Of a stretch of 64,000 bases of DNA, positions 26,521-38,867 are shown in pieces (the first letter of the stretch is position 1; each line of letters opens with the position of its first letter). A program made the translations under genes and the position numbers. The stretch comes from Sciurus carolinensis (lineage: Eukaryota; Chordata; Mammalia; Rodentia; Sciuridae): the NCBI RefSeq assembly GCF_902686445.1, contig NC_062219.1, forward strand, positions 48,449,056-48,513,055. Reading direction: 5' to 3'. The notes under the pieces are model-generated. The model saw nothing but the letters and a program-made list of their open reading frames with translations, was not told the origin of the DNA and made no database searches.

Positions 26521-28914
26521 ATAAATGATTACCTAGGTTGACCTTTGGTAGAAGCAAAAGCATGTATTCGCCTGGTTAAGACAACAGATTTTTCCCTTTT
26601 GATAGCTCCCAGTTAGCTATGGCCAGTCATCAAACATTGATGCCATGTCCCAGAGTCTAATATATTCTAAAACTAACAAAAATACTTATTATGAAACTAC
26701 CCTAATTCCTTAATTTTGTTTGCATTACTAAGTACAGAAGTACAGAATCATACATTCAGGAATGTTTATGTCAACATAATGATCCTCACAGAAAACATCC
26801 ATTAACAGTACAATGGACAATTAGTTATGATGTCAGGATACGATGGACAAAGGCAAGAAGCAAGAAGAATTCTAGAGTTTGGAATGTGGCAAAACTTACA
26901 GATATATTGGGCTGAATACTGTCACAGCTAAAGTGATTATGGTACCCTTAAAGGAGAAACCAGAATTTAGAGTTAGAGAGACTCAGTGTATATGCAATTC
27001 TGTTCTGACACCTATTTTGAAGTTATACATGTAAATCATTTATCATAGTACTCAGCACACAGTAAGCATATATAGACAAAAAAAAAAAAAAAAATCTGAC
27101 TTGGTGCCTGTATTTAAAGAAACCTAGATTCAAGCGGTGACTCCATCTTCTTAGAGCGCTTATTTAAAGAAGCATGTTTATGTTATGTAATCTACTGTTT
27201 TAGATGGAAGGTTTATGTGGCATTGCTTGTACAGTAATGAGTCTGCTTAAACAACGCTGCATGACTGCCATCCTTTGGGACCCACAAGAAAATGAGCCTC
27301 TTGTGAATCAATCCCAGCAATGAAAAAATTTACAATAAAATTGGCTTCCGTTTTGTGTGCACTTTATATCCACTTGTACAAGGTGAGTCGATACAGGATA
27401 TCAGCATGAGTTCTCACTGGGGAGATTCTCTTGAGACTTGTAAAAGAAATGATCGCTACTGCCAAGCCCCAGTGGTGTCTTTTTTCATTCGAGGCTGCAA
27501 CTCCACTTTGACATTATAATGTTTTCCTATGCAAATTATAATGATTGGCATTGCATTGCAGCAATCTATTTCTCTATTATTATAGATAATAATAGCAAAT
27601 TTTATAGAAATACAGGCTTGGGTCAAACTTTTTAAGCCTTTTCCTAACATTTGAGCAAATCAGTTCTTCCAACATTGCTTAATGATAGCCATAATGAAGA
27701 GTAGGAAATAGGGGACTAATAACCTACTCACTTTGCTCCAGGTATTCACTGAAGAGTGTGTGGGCACATCCAGAAAATTAGAGATCTGAATTATCCACAG
27801 CTCATCTGAATAATGAATCCAAAATATTGAATAGCTTGGTAAGAAGTTCTAGTGAGTTTTTGTTTTTGTGCATAAAAATGACTGCTGACTGCTTTCTGCT
27901 TTGTGTAATCATTAATTCCTGAGCAGTTTAGTGATGCTTTGTTCTAGCATAGGGTTGAGCTGGAGAACCAAACAGATTAGACAGCATTGATTTTCTTTCT
28001 TACCTAAATATTTATGAATTTGGGAAATTAACTCTGGGAAATAGAATGAGAGATGTAAGTAAACCTTTGCTGCTGACTCATTCTATTCCACAATGGCTAA
28101 AACCTAGGTTTATCACATACCTGAGAAAACTATATGTTAGGAAAACAAATTATAATTGTGAAAGCAATTGATTTCCCATGTGAATCATAGTTTTACTTTA
28201 AAACAAACTAATAAACACCAACCCAATTACCTTTCCAACTAATTAGAAAACCAATTACACAATAAATAAATGAAATTAAAAACCCTAGTTGAGCAAGCTG
28301 AGTGGGGGTTTGAGTTTATGTTTATTATTCTAAAACTAGGAGGGAAGATATGGATCATTTCTAGTTGCTCTTCTATTACAGACATTTATTTAACTATTTT
28401 TTTTCCATTTATGGATTGGAATGATTCATGATTCCCTAAAAGGATTTGAAAGTTCTCTTATCTCAAGAAACATCATCTCATTCTGCCTTTCACTCTTTTT
28501 GTTTTTTAGATTTTACAAATAAAAACAAAAGGTTGGATTCCCCAAGTCAGTATTGTCTCTTGCACATTGAAGTTGCTTTGGGCAAGATGGTGACAGTTGA
28601 TGACTGATCATAATTACATTACTATAGAACATTGCAAATTCGCTGTAGATCAATGATATGACTGAATTCATTAGGCTTGCATTCAATAATATGAAAATTA
28701 AGTTAGAGTACATGTAATACAAAACTTATGAAGACTATATTATATTTTGAAATGCATGATGGTTCTGGGCTATATGTATCTCAGCAATGTCAGATTTGGC
28801 AAGCTCTCTACTGATATACCCCTCTGTATCTGAGATAACTGGAATTAGTAGAAGAAAGAGGTATGTTTGATCCACCACTAAAACAATGAAACATTCCTTA
28901 ACTCTGAGTTGTAA

Positions 28915-28962
<48 letters not shown>

Positions 28963-29388
28963 TGGCATAGATTTGAATTGTGAGCATTGACACTGAAAGC
29001 CTGAATCCCTTCTGAATAACTCTGCTTCATGCTGCCTCATGTTTTATGTAAATTATGTTTTTGCTAAAATTACTGTTGCCAGATTACATTAACTTTTAAT
29101 ACTCTAGAGAAGGATTATAAAAATTACTGTTAATATCATGTCTATGCAGAAAATATTTAAGAAAATCATTTCAACATTTTAAAAAGACATAGGAAAAAGT
29201 ACTACAAATGAGAGAAAGAAAAAACAATCATTTTTAGTCTAAAAATAACACCATTTAATGTTTGGTAGTAAAATTTTGACCAGTTTTTCATAATCAGATT
29301 CATAATAAGAGTCACCTTCAAGTATCACTTCATTTCTCTTCACAATGAACTTAGAACCTAAGTCTCTTTAAGCTGGAATCTTCTTCAG
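26521..29388. other. Mostly repeat-free stretch with a candidate conserved noncoding block
   Basis: No gene is recognised. A degraded MIR-like piece may lie at about 26960-27080, followed by an A-run at 27078-27095. The 27100-28320 part lacks recognisable repeats and holds clustered homeodomain/POU-like motifs: ATGCAAAT at 27529-27536, ATGATTGG at 27541-27548, and CCAATTAC, CTAATTAG and CCAATTAC between about 28222 and 28258. A (GT)n lies at 28918-28956. Confidence 0.4.
28918..28956 (+). repeat. (GT)n microsatellite
   Basis: About 39 bp of uninterrupted TG dinucleotides. Confidence 0.95.
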
Positions 29389-29400
29389 AAATGAGTCCTT
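29389..29400 (+). repeat. Target-site duplication, left copy (twin-primed L1)
   Basis: aaatgagtcctt precedes the inverted L1 segment; the partner at 31645-31656 differs by one C/T change. Confidence 0.75.
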
Positions 29401-30841
29401 GATTAATTGTATTTCATCTTCTGTGAAGTGACTGTCAGTTCCTTAGCCCATTTATTGATTGGGTTATTTGATTTTTTGGTGTTGAGTTTTTTGAGTTCTC
29501 TATATATCCTGGAGATTAGTACTCTATCTGAGGTTTGTGTGGTAAAGATTTTCTTCCATTCTGCAGGCTCTCTCTTCATGTTATTGATTGTTTCCTTTGC
29601 TGAAAAGAAGCTTTTTAGTTTGAATCCACCGCATTTATTGAATCTTGATTTTACTTCTTTCACTTTAGGTGTCTGGTAAAGGAAGTCACTTCCTAAACCA
29701 ACATGGTGGAGATTTGGTCCTGCTTTTTCTTCTATTAGGCACAGGGTCTCTGTTCTACTGCCTAAGTCTTTGGTCCACTTTGAGTTGATTTTTGTGCAGG
29801 GTGAAAGATAGAGGTTTATTTTTACTTTGCTACATATGGATTTCCAGTTTTCCCAGCACCTTTATTGATTAGGCTGTCTTTTCTCCAATGTACGTCTTTG
29901 GCACCTTTGTCTAGTATAAGATAACCCTATTTATGTAGGTTCGTCTCTGTGTCTTCTACTCTGTACCATTGGTCTACATGTCTATTTTGGTGTCAATTCC
30001 ATGGCATTTTTGTTACTACAGCTCTGTAGTACAGTTTAAGGTCTAGTATTGTGATGCCTCCTGCTTCACTCTTCTTTCTAAGGATTACTTTAGCTATTCC
30101 AGGTCTCTTAATTTTCCAAATGAATTTCATGATTTCTTTTTCTTGTTCTATCTATGAAGCATGTCATTGAGATTTTAATAGGAATTACATTAAATCTGTA
30201 TAACAGTTTGGGGAGTATTGCCATTTTGACAATTTTAATTCTGCCTGTCTAAGAGCATGTGAGATCTTTCCATCTTCTAAGTTCTTCTTAGAGTTCTTTA
30301 TTTAGTGTTTTATAGTTTCCTTGTAGAGGGCTTTCACTTCTTTCGTTAAGTTGATTCACAAGTATTTTATTTTTTTAAGCTATTGTGAATGGGATAGTTT
30401 TCCTAATTTCTCCTGCAGTGGATTCATTACTGATGTAGAGAAATGCATTTGATTTCTGTGTATTGATTTTATATCCTGGATTCATTTATTAGTTCTAAAA
30501 GTTTTCTGGTAGAGTTTTTGATCTTCTAAATATAGAATCATGCCCTCAACAAATACAGATAGTTTGAGTTCTTCTTTTCTTATTCCTATCCCTTTAATTT
30601 CTTTTTTCTGTCGGATTGCTCAAGGATTATTTTGATAGAAGTGGTAAAGAGGGTATCCCTGTACTGTTTCAATTTTTAGAGGGAATGCTTTCAACTATTC
30701 TCCATTTAGAATGATGATGGCCTTGGACTTAGCATAGATATCTTTTACAATGTTGAGGGATGTTTTTACTATCCCTAGTTTTTCTAGTGTTTTGAACATA
30801 AATGGATGCTGAATTTTGCCAAATGCTTTTTCTGCATCGAA
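29401..30841 (-). pseudogene. L1 ORF2 fragment, inverted half
   Basis: The minus strand encodes a diverged ORF2 segment running from just after the ISIDAEKAF (motif A) region through the palm to the linker before the Cys/His region. The best open stretch (29403-29663) reads SRFNKCGGFKLKSFFSAKE, matching [19 protein letters not shown] of the intact copy. Several stops and frameshifts are present. Confidence 0.88.
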
Positions 30842-31370
30842 TGTTCATCATCTCTAGTGATTAGAGGAATGCAAATCAAAACTACTCTAAGATTTCACCT
30901 CACTCTAGTCAGAATGGCAATTATCAAGAATATAAGCAACAATAAGTGTTGGTAAGGACGTGGGGGAAAAGGTATACTCATACATTGCTGGTGAGACTGC
31001 AAATTGGTGCAGCCACTATGGAAAACGGTATGGATATTCCTCAGGAAACTTGGAATGGAAATACCATTTGACCCAGCTATCCCATTCCTTTGGTTTATAC
31101 CCAAAGGACTTAAAATCAGCATACTATAGTGACACAGCCACATCAATATTTATAGCAGCTCATTTCACAATAGCTATGCTATGGAACCAACTTAGATGCC
31201 CTTCAACAGATGAACGGATAAAGAAAATGTGGCACATATACACAATGGAATATTACTCAGTCTTAAAGAATAATGAAATTATGGCATTTGCCGGTAAATG
31301 TATGGAGTTGGAGAATATTGTGCTAAGCAAAATAAGTCAAACCCAAATGTCAAATGGGTTTCTCTGGTAA
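30842..31370 (+). pseudogene. L1 ORF2 C-terminal fragment
   Basis: The open stretch from about 30960 reads through the C-terminal region ([21 protein letters not shown], then [20 protein letters not shown]) to the end of ORF2. The first two Cys of the Cys/His motif are disrupted by mutation and frameshift. The 3' UTR and tail follow to 31644. Confidence 0.88.
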
Positions 31371-31644
31371 GTGGATGCTGATACATAACAGGGGAGTAAG
31401 TCAGGAAGAATGAAAGAACTTTGGATTGTGCAGAGGGGAGTGAGGGGAGGGGAGGGGGGTTGTGGCAATGGGAAGGATGGTGGAATGAGACAGACTTTAT
31501 TATCCTATATTAATGTATGATTACACTATAGGTGTGACTCTGCATGTTCAGTCAGAGGAAGAAGTTGTGCTCCATTTGTGTGTAATGTGTCAAAATGCAT
31601 TCTACTGTTATGTATAACTAATCAGAACAAAATTTTTAAAAAAC

Positions 31645-31656
31645 AAATGAGTCTTT
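31645..31656 (+). repeat. Target-site duplication, right copy (twin-primed L1)
   Basis: aaatgagtcttt follows the A-rich L1 tail and matches 29389-29400 at 11 of 12 positions. Confidence 0.75.
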
Positions 31657-32279
31657 AATACTTGCAGAAATTTTCTTAAAATTATATAATATATAATTGC
31701 TATAATTACATAATGATATATTACAAAATATGTAATTAATTCTGAACATTAACAATCAACTGTTGTAATCTGATAGCACTTTATAAACATTCTAAATTTC
31801 TTATGATAGACTGTCCTGACATTGAAAATTTCTTTTAGAGATTTTCAATTTCCATAAACTTTTTTAAGTATAATTTAGGCCTTTTCAACACTATTGTCTT
31901 AAATGTATATAGGGTTTTCTAAAATGTTAATGAAAACAAAATTATCTTTTTAAATTTTTGGTAATTTCTTAGTAGATCCTGGATATAATAATAACTAATA
32001 ATATTATAATAAATTAAATTGATTTATCTGATTTTATCTTTCAATCTTCAATCAAGGAAGCTATTAATTATAGAATTCTGGAGAATTGGAAAAAAATTAA
32101 TAAGGGCTTACTCAATAGTTTCAAAGTATCTCTCCCAGTGAATGTGTTAGGTTGAAGAAAAATGCACTCAGGAATAAGACATAGATATTGGAACCACTAA
32201 TGGGAGTTTTGTATAGATAGATTTGATGCTTCTTTCCTGCCTTGTTAAATGTTTTATAGATAGTCTTTAATATTTATCT
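31657..32279. other. Unannotated AT-rich spacer
   Basis: No gene or recognised repeat; A/T-rich. Confidence 0.5.
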
Positions 32280-32990
32280 TCATACCATTTCTGGTGATTT
32301 CATTCCTTCCCATAGTCTGGAGTTTCTATTTGGAACCATTTCCCTTTAGCCTGACAAACCTTTTTAGCATTGTTATATTAAAAGTCCACCAATAATAATT
32401 TCTACCAGTTTTTTCTTTTAATATATTTACATCTTCATAGTTGAAGGACAGTTTCATTGAATACATAATTTAAGGTGAAAGGTTTCTTGTTTCACCTTTA
32501 ACATTTTAAAATTATTAAACTGTTGTCTTTTTTTCTGCCTTGTTTATAATGAGAAAAGTAAAGTTTCTATAGTTTTTAACATTGCTCTTCTACATAGGTA
32601 ACCAAGTATACAATGTGTAATTTTAATTTGCATACTTTTGAGGTATTCTTTTCTCACCTTTATATTGGGTAATTTGCTTAATATGTGCTACAGTGTGGTT
32701 TACTTCATGTTATCTTGTTTGAGATGAAATAAAATGAAATTTTGGATCAGTACTTTGAAGTTTTTCACCTTATTAGAAAAAATATTAATTCACTATTTCT
32801 TTGAATTCATTTTCTATTCTATATTCTCTCCAGAGTTTCATTCATGTTGTCATATATATATTGATATTTTATTAGCATTTTTGCTGAGTAATATTCTCGT
32901 GTACTGATGGATGGCCCAACCATTTGAATATCTGCTTACTGGTTGGTATATGTTTGTGACTTATTTTTCCTCAATTTTTGACTTTTTAGC
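32280..32990 (-). mobile_element. Ancient L1 relic (ORF1-end region and another fragment)
   Basis: The plus-strand text around 32420-32580 resembles the antisense of the ORF1 C-terminal region (tgaaggacagtttcattgaa, then 'cttgtttataatgagaaaag'). A piece at about 32885-32960 (gctgagtaatattctcgtgt) resembles the antisense of an ORF2 C-terminus. Divergence is high and the order is not simple, so this is tentative. Confidence 0.4.
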
Positions 32991-32999
32991 ACTTATCTT

Positions 33000-33935
33000 C
33001 AAAATGTATAAACAACTTACAAAACTTTACACCAAAAATACAAATAACCCAATCAATAAATGGGCCAAGGAACTGGACAGACACTTTAAAGAAGACATAC
33101 AGGTGATTAATAAATATATGAAAAAGCATTCAACATCTCTAGTTATTAGAGAAATGCAAATTAAAACAATGATAAGATTTCATCTTATTCCAATTGGAAA
33201 GGCTGTTATCAAGAACACAAACAATAATAGCTGTTGGCATGGATGTGGGGAAAAAGGCACACTTTTACATTGCTGGTGGAGTTGCAATTTGGTGCAGCCA
33301 CTCTGGAAAGCAGTATGGAGAATCCCAAGAAAACTTGGAATGAACCCACCTTTTGATCCATTTATCCCACTCCTCGATTTATACCCAAAGGATCTAAAAT
33401 CAGCAAACTACAGTAACACAATCACATCAATATTTATAGCAGCTCAGTTCACAATAACTAGATTGTGGAACCAACCTTGATGCCCTTCAACAGATGAAAG
33501 GATAAAGAAACTCTGGTACATATACACAATGGAATACTATTCAGCCATAAAGAAGAATAATATTATGGCATTTGCAAATAAAGGGATGGAAGTGAAGAAT
33601 GTCATGCCAAGTGAAATAAGCCAATCCCATAAAACCAAAGGCCAAATGTTTTCCCTGATAAGTGGATGATAATATATAATGGGGATGGTGGGGGTGGGGA
33701 GAGAGAGAAGAATGAAGGAACTTTAGATTATGTAGAAGGAAATGAGAGGTGGGAGGGTATGAAAAATCGTGGAATGAGACAGACATCATTACCCTATGTA
33801 CATGTATGATTACACAAATAGTATGAATCCACATCATGTACAACCATAGAAGCAAAATAATGTAAAATGACTCATTTGTGTAAAATGAGTCAAAATGCAG
33901 TCTGTAAAAATTTAAAAAATAAATAATTGATTAAA
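33000..33935 (+). mobile_element. 5'-truncated L1
   Basis: It begins abruptly within ORF2 at the position equal to [16 protein letters not shown] of the intact copy and runs through the ORF2 C-terminus and a full-type 3' UTR to an A-rich tail at 33908-33935. Simple 5' truncation is the usual outcome of L1 insertion. I could not identify a convincing target duplication. Its 3' UTR lacks the telomere-like insert and has the distal portion missing from the intact copy. Confidence 0.9.
33007..33660 (+). pseudogene. L1 ORF2 C-terminal fragment
   Basis: Open from the truncation to a TGA at 33478-33480, reading [20 protein letters not shown] and later the Cys/His motif [18 protein letters not shown] (CX3CX7HX4C), which is intact here. 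After the stop the homology continues to the ORF2 end. An upstream ATG at 32911 opens the same frame through non-L1 sequence, which is coincidental. Confidence 0.88.
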
Positions 33936-33983
33936 AAGATAAAATAGGACTATGGAGAAATAAATGTAATGTGTCCCATAACT

Positions 33984-34060
<77 letters not shown>

Positions 34061-35646
34061 TAAAGAAAGAAGGGAGGCAGGAGGGAGGAAAGGAAGAAAG
34101 GAAGAAATGAGGGGTTTAGTGGTTCATAAAGTATGTGACTTCCCCAAATTCCATATGATCTGATACCAAAACATGTTAACATCAGTACTAACCTACCTTC
34201 TTTCAAATATGACTTTAAATATATTCCATTTTGGTTCAGCAGTCAGGTTTATAGTTAGGGCAAATTTTCTAACTCTTTAACTTACAAGTAATCCTCCAAC
34301 AATTCAGTATAAACTTTGAATTTCATTGCTTCATTTAAAGTTTGCTGTAGATATAGAATGAGCACTGTCTCATGATTTTGATCTGTTTGAGAACAATAGA
34401 GCATATGATATTGAGCACTTTAAACTTTTTAGTATCCAGAGGTTAACATGACATCCTGCCTTTATTTTTGCAGTGATTTATTTACTTATTTTACTTTTCA
34501 TCTAAGGACAGAGATGTAATGCTGCTCCCTGTGGCTCTAGCTATCAGTGGAGGGTGGTGGATTTGGCTGTCTTAACCATTCTGAGGGAGCTGGTGCTCAA
34601 AACACATTTGCAGTCATAGAGGGTATAGAGGCAGTTTGTAGATCTGTTGAAAAGTAGGAAAACAGACGACATTAGGCTCCTCAGCCTTGTGACACCATTG
34701 ATCTTCTAATTTCAAGTTGAAACCTGCAGAGATCTTCAGAATGTTTGTAATAGATTTGAGATCTGTTAACTTCATGGAGAAGTTAACTTTTCAGTTTATA
34801 GATCAGCTTTGGTTTTTTTAAGGGTTAAGTAACAATAACTTAGGTACACACTGGGTTACTTTCTCGAAATATTTCAAAATACATTCTCAACTTTGTATAA
34901 TTTATTTACCCAAGGAAACTAGAAAGGAATAGGTAGGATTTTGTTTAATTTTAAACAAATAAGAAAAATTTAATTGATTCATTGTCCCCCTATCTTTCAT
35001 TCTGAAATAATTATGACGTGAAATTTCCACATATTGTGTTTATACAGCTCCTTCCTCCTTTCTGCATGGTTCTCCTCACCCCGAACCACTATGGGTTGCT
35101 AGTATTAAGTATGAGGAGTTTTATGCTAAATGTATTTTCTCTGGGGTTAGATGGCAAATATGATATTACTCTTACACAATGATTAGGCTTAAAAGCAAGG
35201 ACAGTAAATGAGTATTAGTTTGCTTATAGTTAGGAAGAAATCATTTATATATTACTGTTCTGTAGAGAGTTTGGGGGAAAAAGAGATCTGCAAATTATGA
35301 TCAGTTTCACATCTATTTATTAAAGCTGTTAATCACCTTTTTCTCCAATGCATTTCCATAGAAAGAATGATGTGGGCATATCTCTGAATGTGGATTTGAA
35401 AACTGGTTTTCTGAATTGAGCCTCTTCGTTGCTGATGAGCAAGTAAGCCCCATCATTCCACACTACCACCTTGTTTTAAAATTTATCCCATGTATCAGTG
35501 CCCTGCTTTTTGCCGTTTACTATCCCAGAGTTTTGGAAAACAGTGAAGAACAGCGTATGATTTTCCTCTCTCTGTATTCACTGCTCAAAATCAAGTAGGG
35601 AAGTAACAAATAAAAAAATGCAATAGAGTACAGTGAATGCAGAAAT
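33936..35646. other. Unannotated spacer with a long GA microsatellite
   Basis: No gene. The (GA)n at 33987-34060 is the only clear feature; a purine-rich stretch extends to about 34110. Confidence 0.5.
33987..34060 (+). repeat. (GA)n microsatellite
   Basis: About 74 bp of GA with an AAAG interruption near each end. Unlike three others in this window it is not inside a recognisable LTR; it lies about 50 bp beyond an L1 tail. Confidence 0.95.
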
Positions 35647-35826
35647 AGATTTTTTTTTAATTTTTCAATTTGTTCTAATTAGTTTTATTTGACAGTAGAA
35701 TGCATTTTGACACATTGTACACAAGTGGAGCACAACATCTCCTTCCTCTGGCTGAACATGGTGCGAAGTCATACCAGTAGTGTAATCATATAAGTATATA
35801 GTGTAGTGATGTCTGTCTCATTAGAT
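35647..35826 (-). mobile_element. L1 3' UTR end fragment
   Basis: On the plus strand it opens with poly(T), then AATGCATTTTGACACATTGT, CTTCCTCTGGCTGAACATGG and GATGTCTGTCTCATT. This is the reverse complement of the last ~180 bp of the L1 at 31480-31644. It is an extremely 5'-truncated insertion. Confidence 0.85.
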
Positions 35827-38659
35827 TATTTTTAATTTGCTGGGCAATGAAGAAAAGGAAAGAATTTACTTTTAAGTGTCAAAGGAAAAATAAGGAGACA
35901 GATAAATGACCTTTGATAGGCTTTTGATGATCTGCACAAAGACCAGGGAAGAAAAGGAAATTGTGGGCAGAGGAAATAGCATAGAAAAAATTCACAAGTC
36001 AAAGAAAAAAGTATGCTGTGTTTGGAGATATGTTATGAAGTCTCTGGAATATAAAGAGTGAAAGAAAAGCAAGGGAGAAAGCAAGAAATGTTAAAAGGGG
36101 GGCAAATCACTGAAGGCCTTGTGTGCCAGTCAATAATCACGTAATGAGGTAAAATCCCAGGGATGGTGATGACTGATGTGCTCTTTAGGTGATGTAATCT
36201 GGGACCGAGTGGTGGATAAAGTGCAGAACTGAAGAAAAGGACACCAATTAGCAGGTATGGAAAATGTCCAAGCAGGACATGATAAAATCTGGTAATGATG
36301 AAGGTAGAACTGTGCTTTACAGATATGTGTTTTAGATGATATATTTATAGTATGAGTTAGGAACGGACACGAAAGGTCTAGATGGATCCCAGAGTTTCTG
36401 TTTTGGAAAAATGGGCAGTATGGTAGCATTATCTGACAGAGGATAGGAAGGAAAGGTCAACTTTTGAGGAGGAATGTAGTAATGTTACTTGTAGATCTTT
36501 TCCGTACTACATTGTCTTTCTTTCTAAAGAAAAACTAGGGTACCCAAACATCTGAGTTTGTACAGGGAAGTCTCAGATTATACCTGCTATCTCAGGTGCT
36601 CATCAATAACTGATGATATGTATGGTGATGTTACCTGTGACAGAGCACTAAAAAAAAAAAAAAAAAAAAAGAGAATGATTTTCTGTTTTATCCCTTGCAA
36701 AGTTTTTCTTGGTGAATTTACTCTTCATCTTCTTAAAAGTCAAAGGAATGCAGATTCTGAAGCCATATTTTTCTTGCTCCCTATTCCCAAACTGTCCTAT
36801 CCTCCTGAAAGCTAACTGACAGACCCTCTCATTTTCCCAAATAATTTGGTGAATAGCTCTTTCAGTTTATCACATTTTATGATAACGCTTATAAAATTAT
36901 TTTTCATGATCCATCTTTTCCAGCAGATTGTTACTGGATAGAGTATAAGACCTGCTTTTTAAATTTCCCTGTCAGTCAGAATAGTGCTTGTCATACCAAA
37001 TTTTTAATTCCACTTGTACATCGATTGGTCTTCTCTCTGACTATTGTGATTTTATAATTGGTCAGAGTTAAGAAATAAATTGTGGAGGACAATAACAGCT
37101 TTCCTCAAATTTTGACTGTTTCCTGTTAAAGTAATTAAAGGTAAGGAGTTTAAAGAATTTTTAAATTATCTGGAAAAATTCCTGAGGATTTAGAAACCAT
37201 GTTCTAGGCTTTCCTCTCTCACTAAGTAGTTATTTGGAGATTTTAATGTCTGAAACTTTAAAGTCATGCAAAATGACCTTGATTTTCTATTACAAAGGCT
37301 GTTATTTGCATCTACTGATGTAATAGATAGGCACTTTGCACAATAAGAAAAAGGATATTCATATATGCATTGTTATTTTATTATAGCTATTAATATTTTA
37401 GAAAGTTTCCAAGGATAACATGTTTCCTTTGCAGTGGCCATTTTCCTTAATCACTGAGGCTTTTTAACAACTTGCTAAATTTAAAGAACAAAAGCATAAT
37501 TATTAAATGAAGAAAATAACTGAAAAAAAAGAATGAGAGAAGTCGTAGTTCAAAATAATAGTAACACAAATATGACTCTGTACGTGATGAAAATGACTCA
37601 ATTTCTACAGCACTGATAGAGAAATCACATAATTCGTATTAAAGCACCATGATTTTGAAAATTTTTATATAGTAGCCTCATTAAATGCAGTATGTTTGAG
37701 GTAAAGTGATAGGCATACTTTTGAGTTATGTTAAGAAAACAAGAGTCAGAAATAATAAAGGCAAAAGAAAAGTTAATCAGAAATTGAAAAGCGAGAAGGG
37801 AAACACAACTTTTCACCCAGAATTACTGAAAGCTCTCAGAGCTTCCATGGAGATAAGGATAGCTGGTATAATTAGCCCAAAAGTCAAAGAGGAAGAGAGG
37901 TTTTGATTTGAATGCCTTGCAAGTTTATTACATCTGGTTTTAGCATTGATTTGGTCTTTAGAATGCATTCAGCAGGGGACTGAGTATTGTGAAGTAAATA
38001 TTTAAAAAAACTACCAAGCATACTGTTCTCAAGAAAATCAATATACTGAAGAAAAATGACACTGAGGTAAATGGACACACACACACACACACAATATTAA
38101 TATAGTTTGGTGTAAACTATTCTCACTGGTATGAATATATATGTGTGTGTGTGTGTATACATGCATGTGCATGTATATCTGTATATATGTATATACTTTA
38201 AAAAATAGATGTAACAAATTTAATTTAATATTATATTTAAGAATTGTTGGATAATTATAACACTAATATTATAGCACTTTAAAAGGAAATCATATAAATA
38301 AATGAAAATCTATTTATCTGTTTACCAAACATATATACTTATATTCATATTAATTCATATTATGTGAGTTGAGGGGAGAAGAATGCATAGAAAGATTAAG
38401 AATTGGAGTTATGGGGTCAGGCAATAAAGAACTTTTAAGATCATTTAAAATCACTAAAAGTTTTTATTTGATAGAGTAAAGGATAAAAATAGGTCTGTAT
38501 GGTGCTCCCATAAAAGGAAATGAAGTAGAGGCAGAATCTAAGTTCAACAAGAATAATTCCTATATTCATACTTATAATTTTGTGTATATTTATGTGAGCT
38601 GGGGAAAAGTGTATACCTGTGGAGGGGATCATGTTGAACTTTGTTACTAAGCACATGTT
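35827..38659. other. Unannotated AT-rich stretch with A-run and purine-pyrimidine repeats
   Basis: No gene. There is an A-run of 21 at 36650-36670. A (CA)n at 38072-38092 and an alternating GT/TA tract at 38134-38195 face each other as inverted repeats. Confidence 0.5.
38072..38195. repeat. Paired (CA)n and (TG/TA)n tracts
   Basis: ACACAC... (about 20 bp) is followed about 45 bp later by about 60 bp of alternating purine-pyrimidine sequence including TGTGTGTGTGTG. The two arms are complementary and could pair as a hairpin or adopt Z-DNA. Confidence 0.8.
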
Positions 38660-38866
38660 TTTTGTTTATTTGTTTTTGATTGAACTCAGGACTCTTAGCC
38701 TCTGAGCCACATCCCAGCCCTTTTTATTTTTTATTTTGAGACAGGGTCTCACTAAGTTGCTCAGGGCCTTGTGAAATTACTGAGACTGGTTTTGAACTTG
38801 TGATCCTCCTGCCTTAGGCTCCCAAGTCACTGGAATTACAGGCTTGCACCACCAATCCAGTAGTGG
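38660..38866 (-). mobile_element. B1-ID dimeric SINE (squirrel type)
   Basis: On the plus strand the ID part comes first (TGAGCCACATCCCAGCCC is the antisense of its box A), then a T-rich linker. Antisense B1 follows (GAGACAGGGTCTCACTAAGT, GATCCTCCTGCCTTAGGCTC, ACTGGAATTACAGGCTTG). The flanks gcacatgttttt (about 38651-38662) and gcacatttttca (about 38867-38878) look like an imperfect target duplication. It is closer to what I remember of the consensus than the copy at 25353. Confidence 0.85.
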
Positions 38867-38867
38867 G

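Larger units (their letters stand above)
29401..31644 (+). mobile_element. 5'-inverted (twin-primed) L1 insertion
   Basis: Two L1 segments in opposite orientations meet at about 30841/30842. The left segment (29401-30841) reads as L1 on the minus strand and corresponds to about 52371-53835 of the intact copy. The right segment (30842-31644) is plus strand, covering the ORF2 C-terminus from about 52353 of the intact copy, the 3' UTR and the A-rich tail. Together they cover a nearly continuous part of L1 with about 18 bp lost at the inversion point. Flanking direct repeats aaatgagtcctt (29389-29400) and aaatgagtcttt (31645-31656) differ at one base. This is the twin-priming signature. The copy carries many stops and is older than the one at 44.3 kb. 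Confidence 0.88.
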
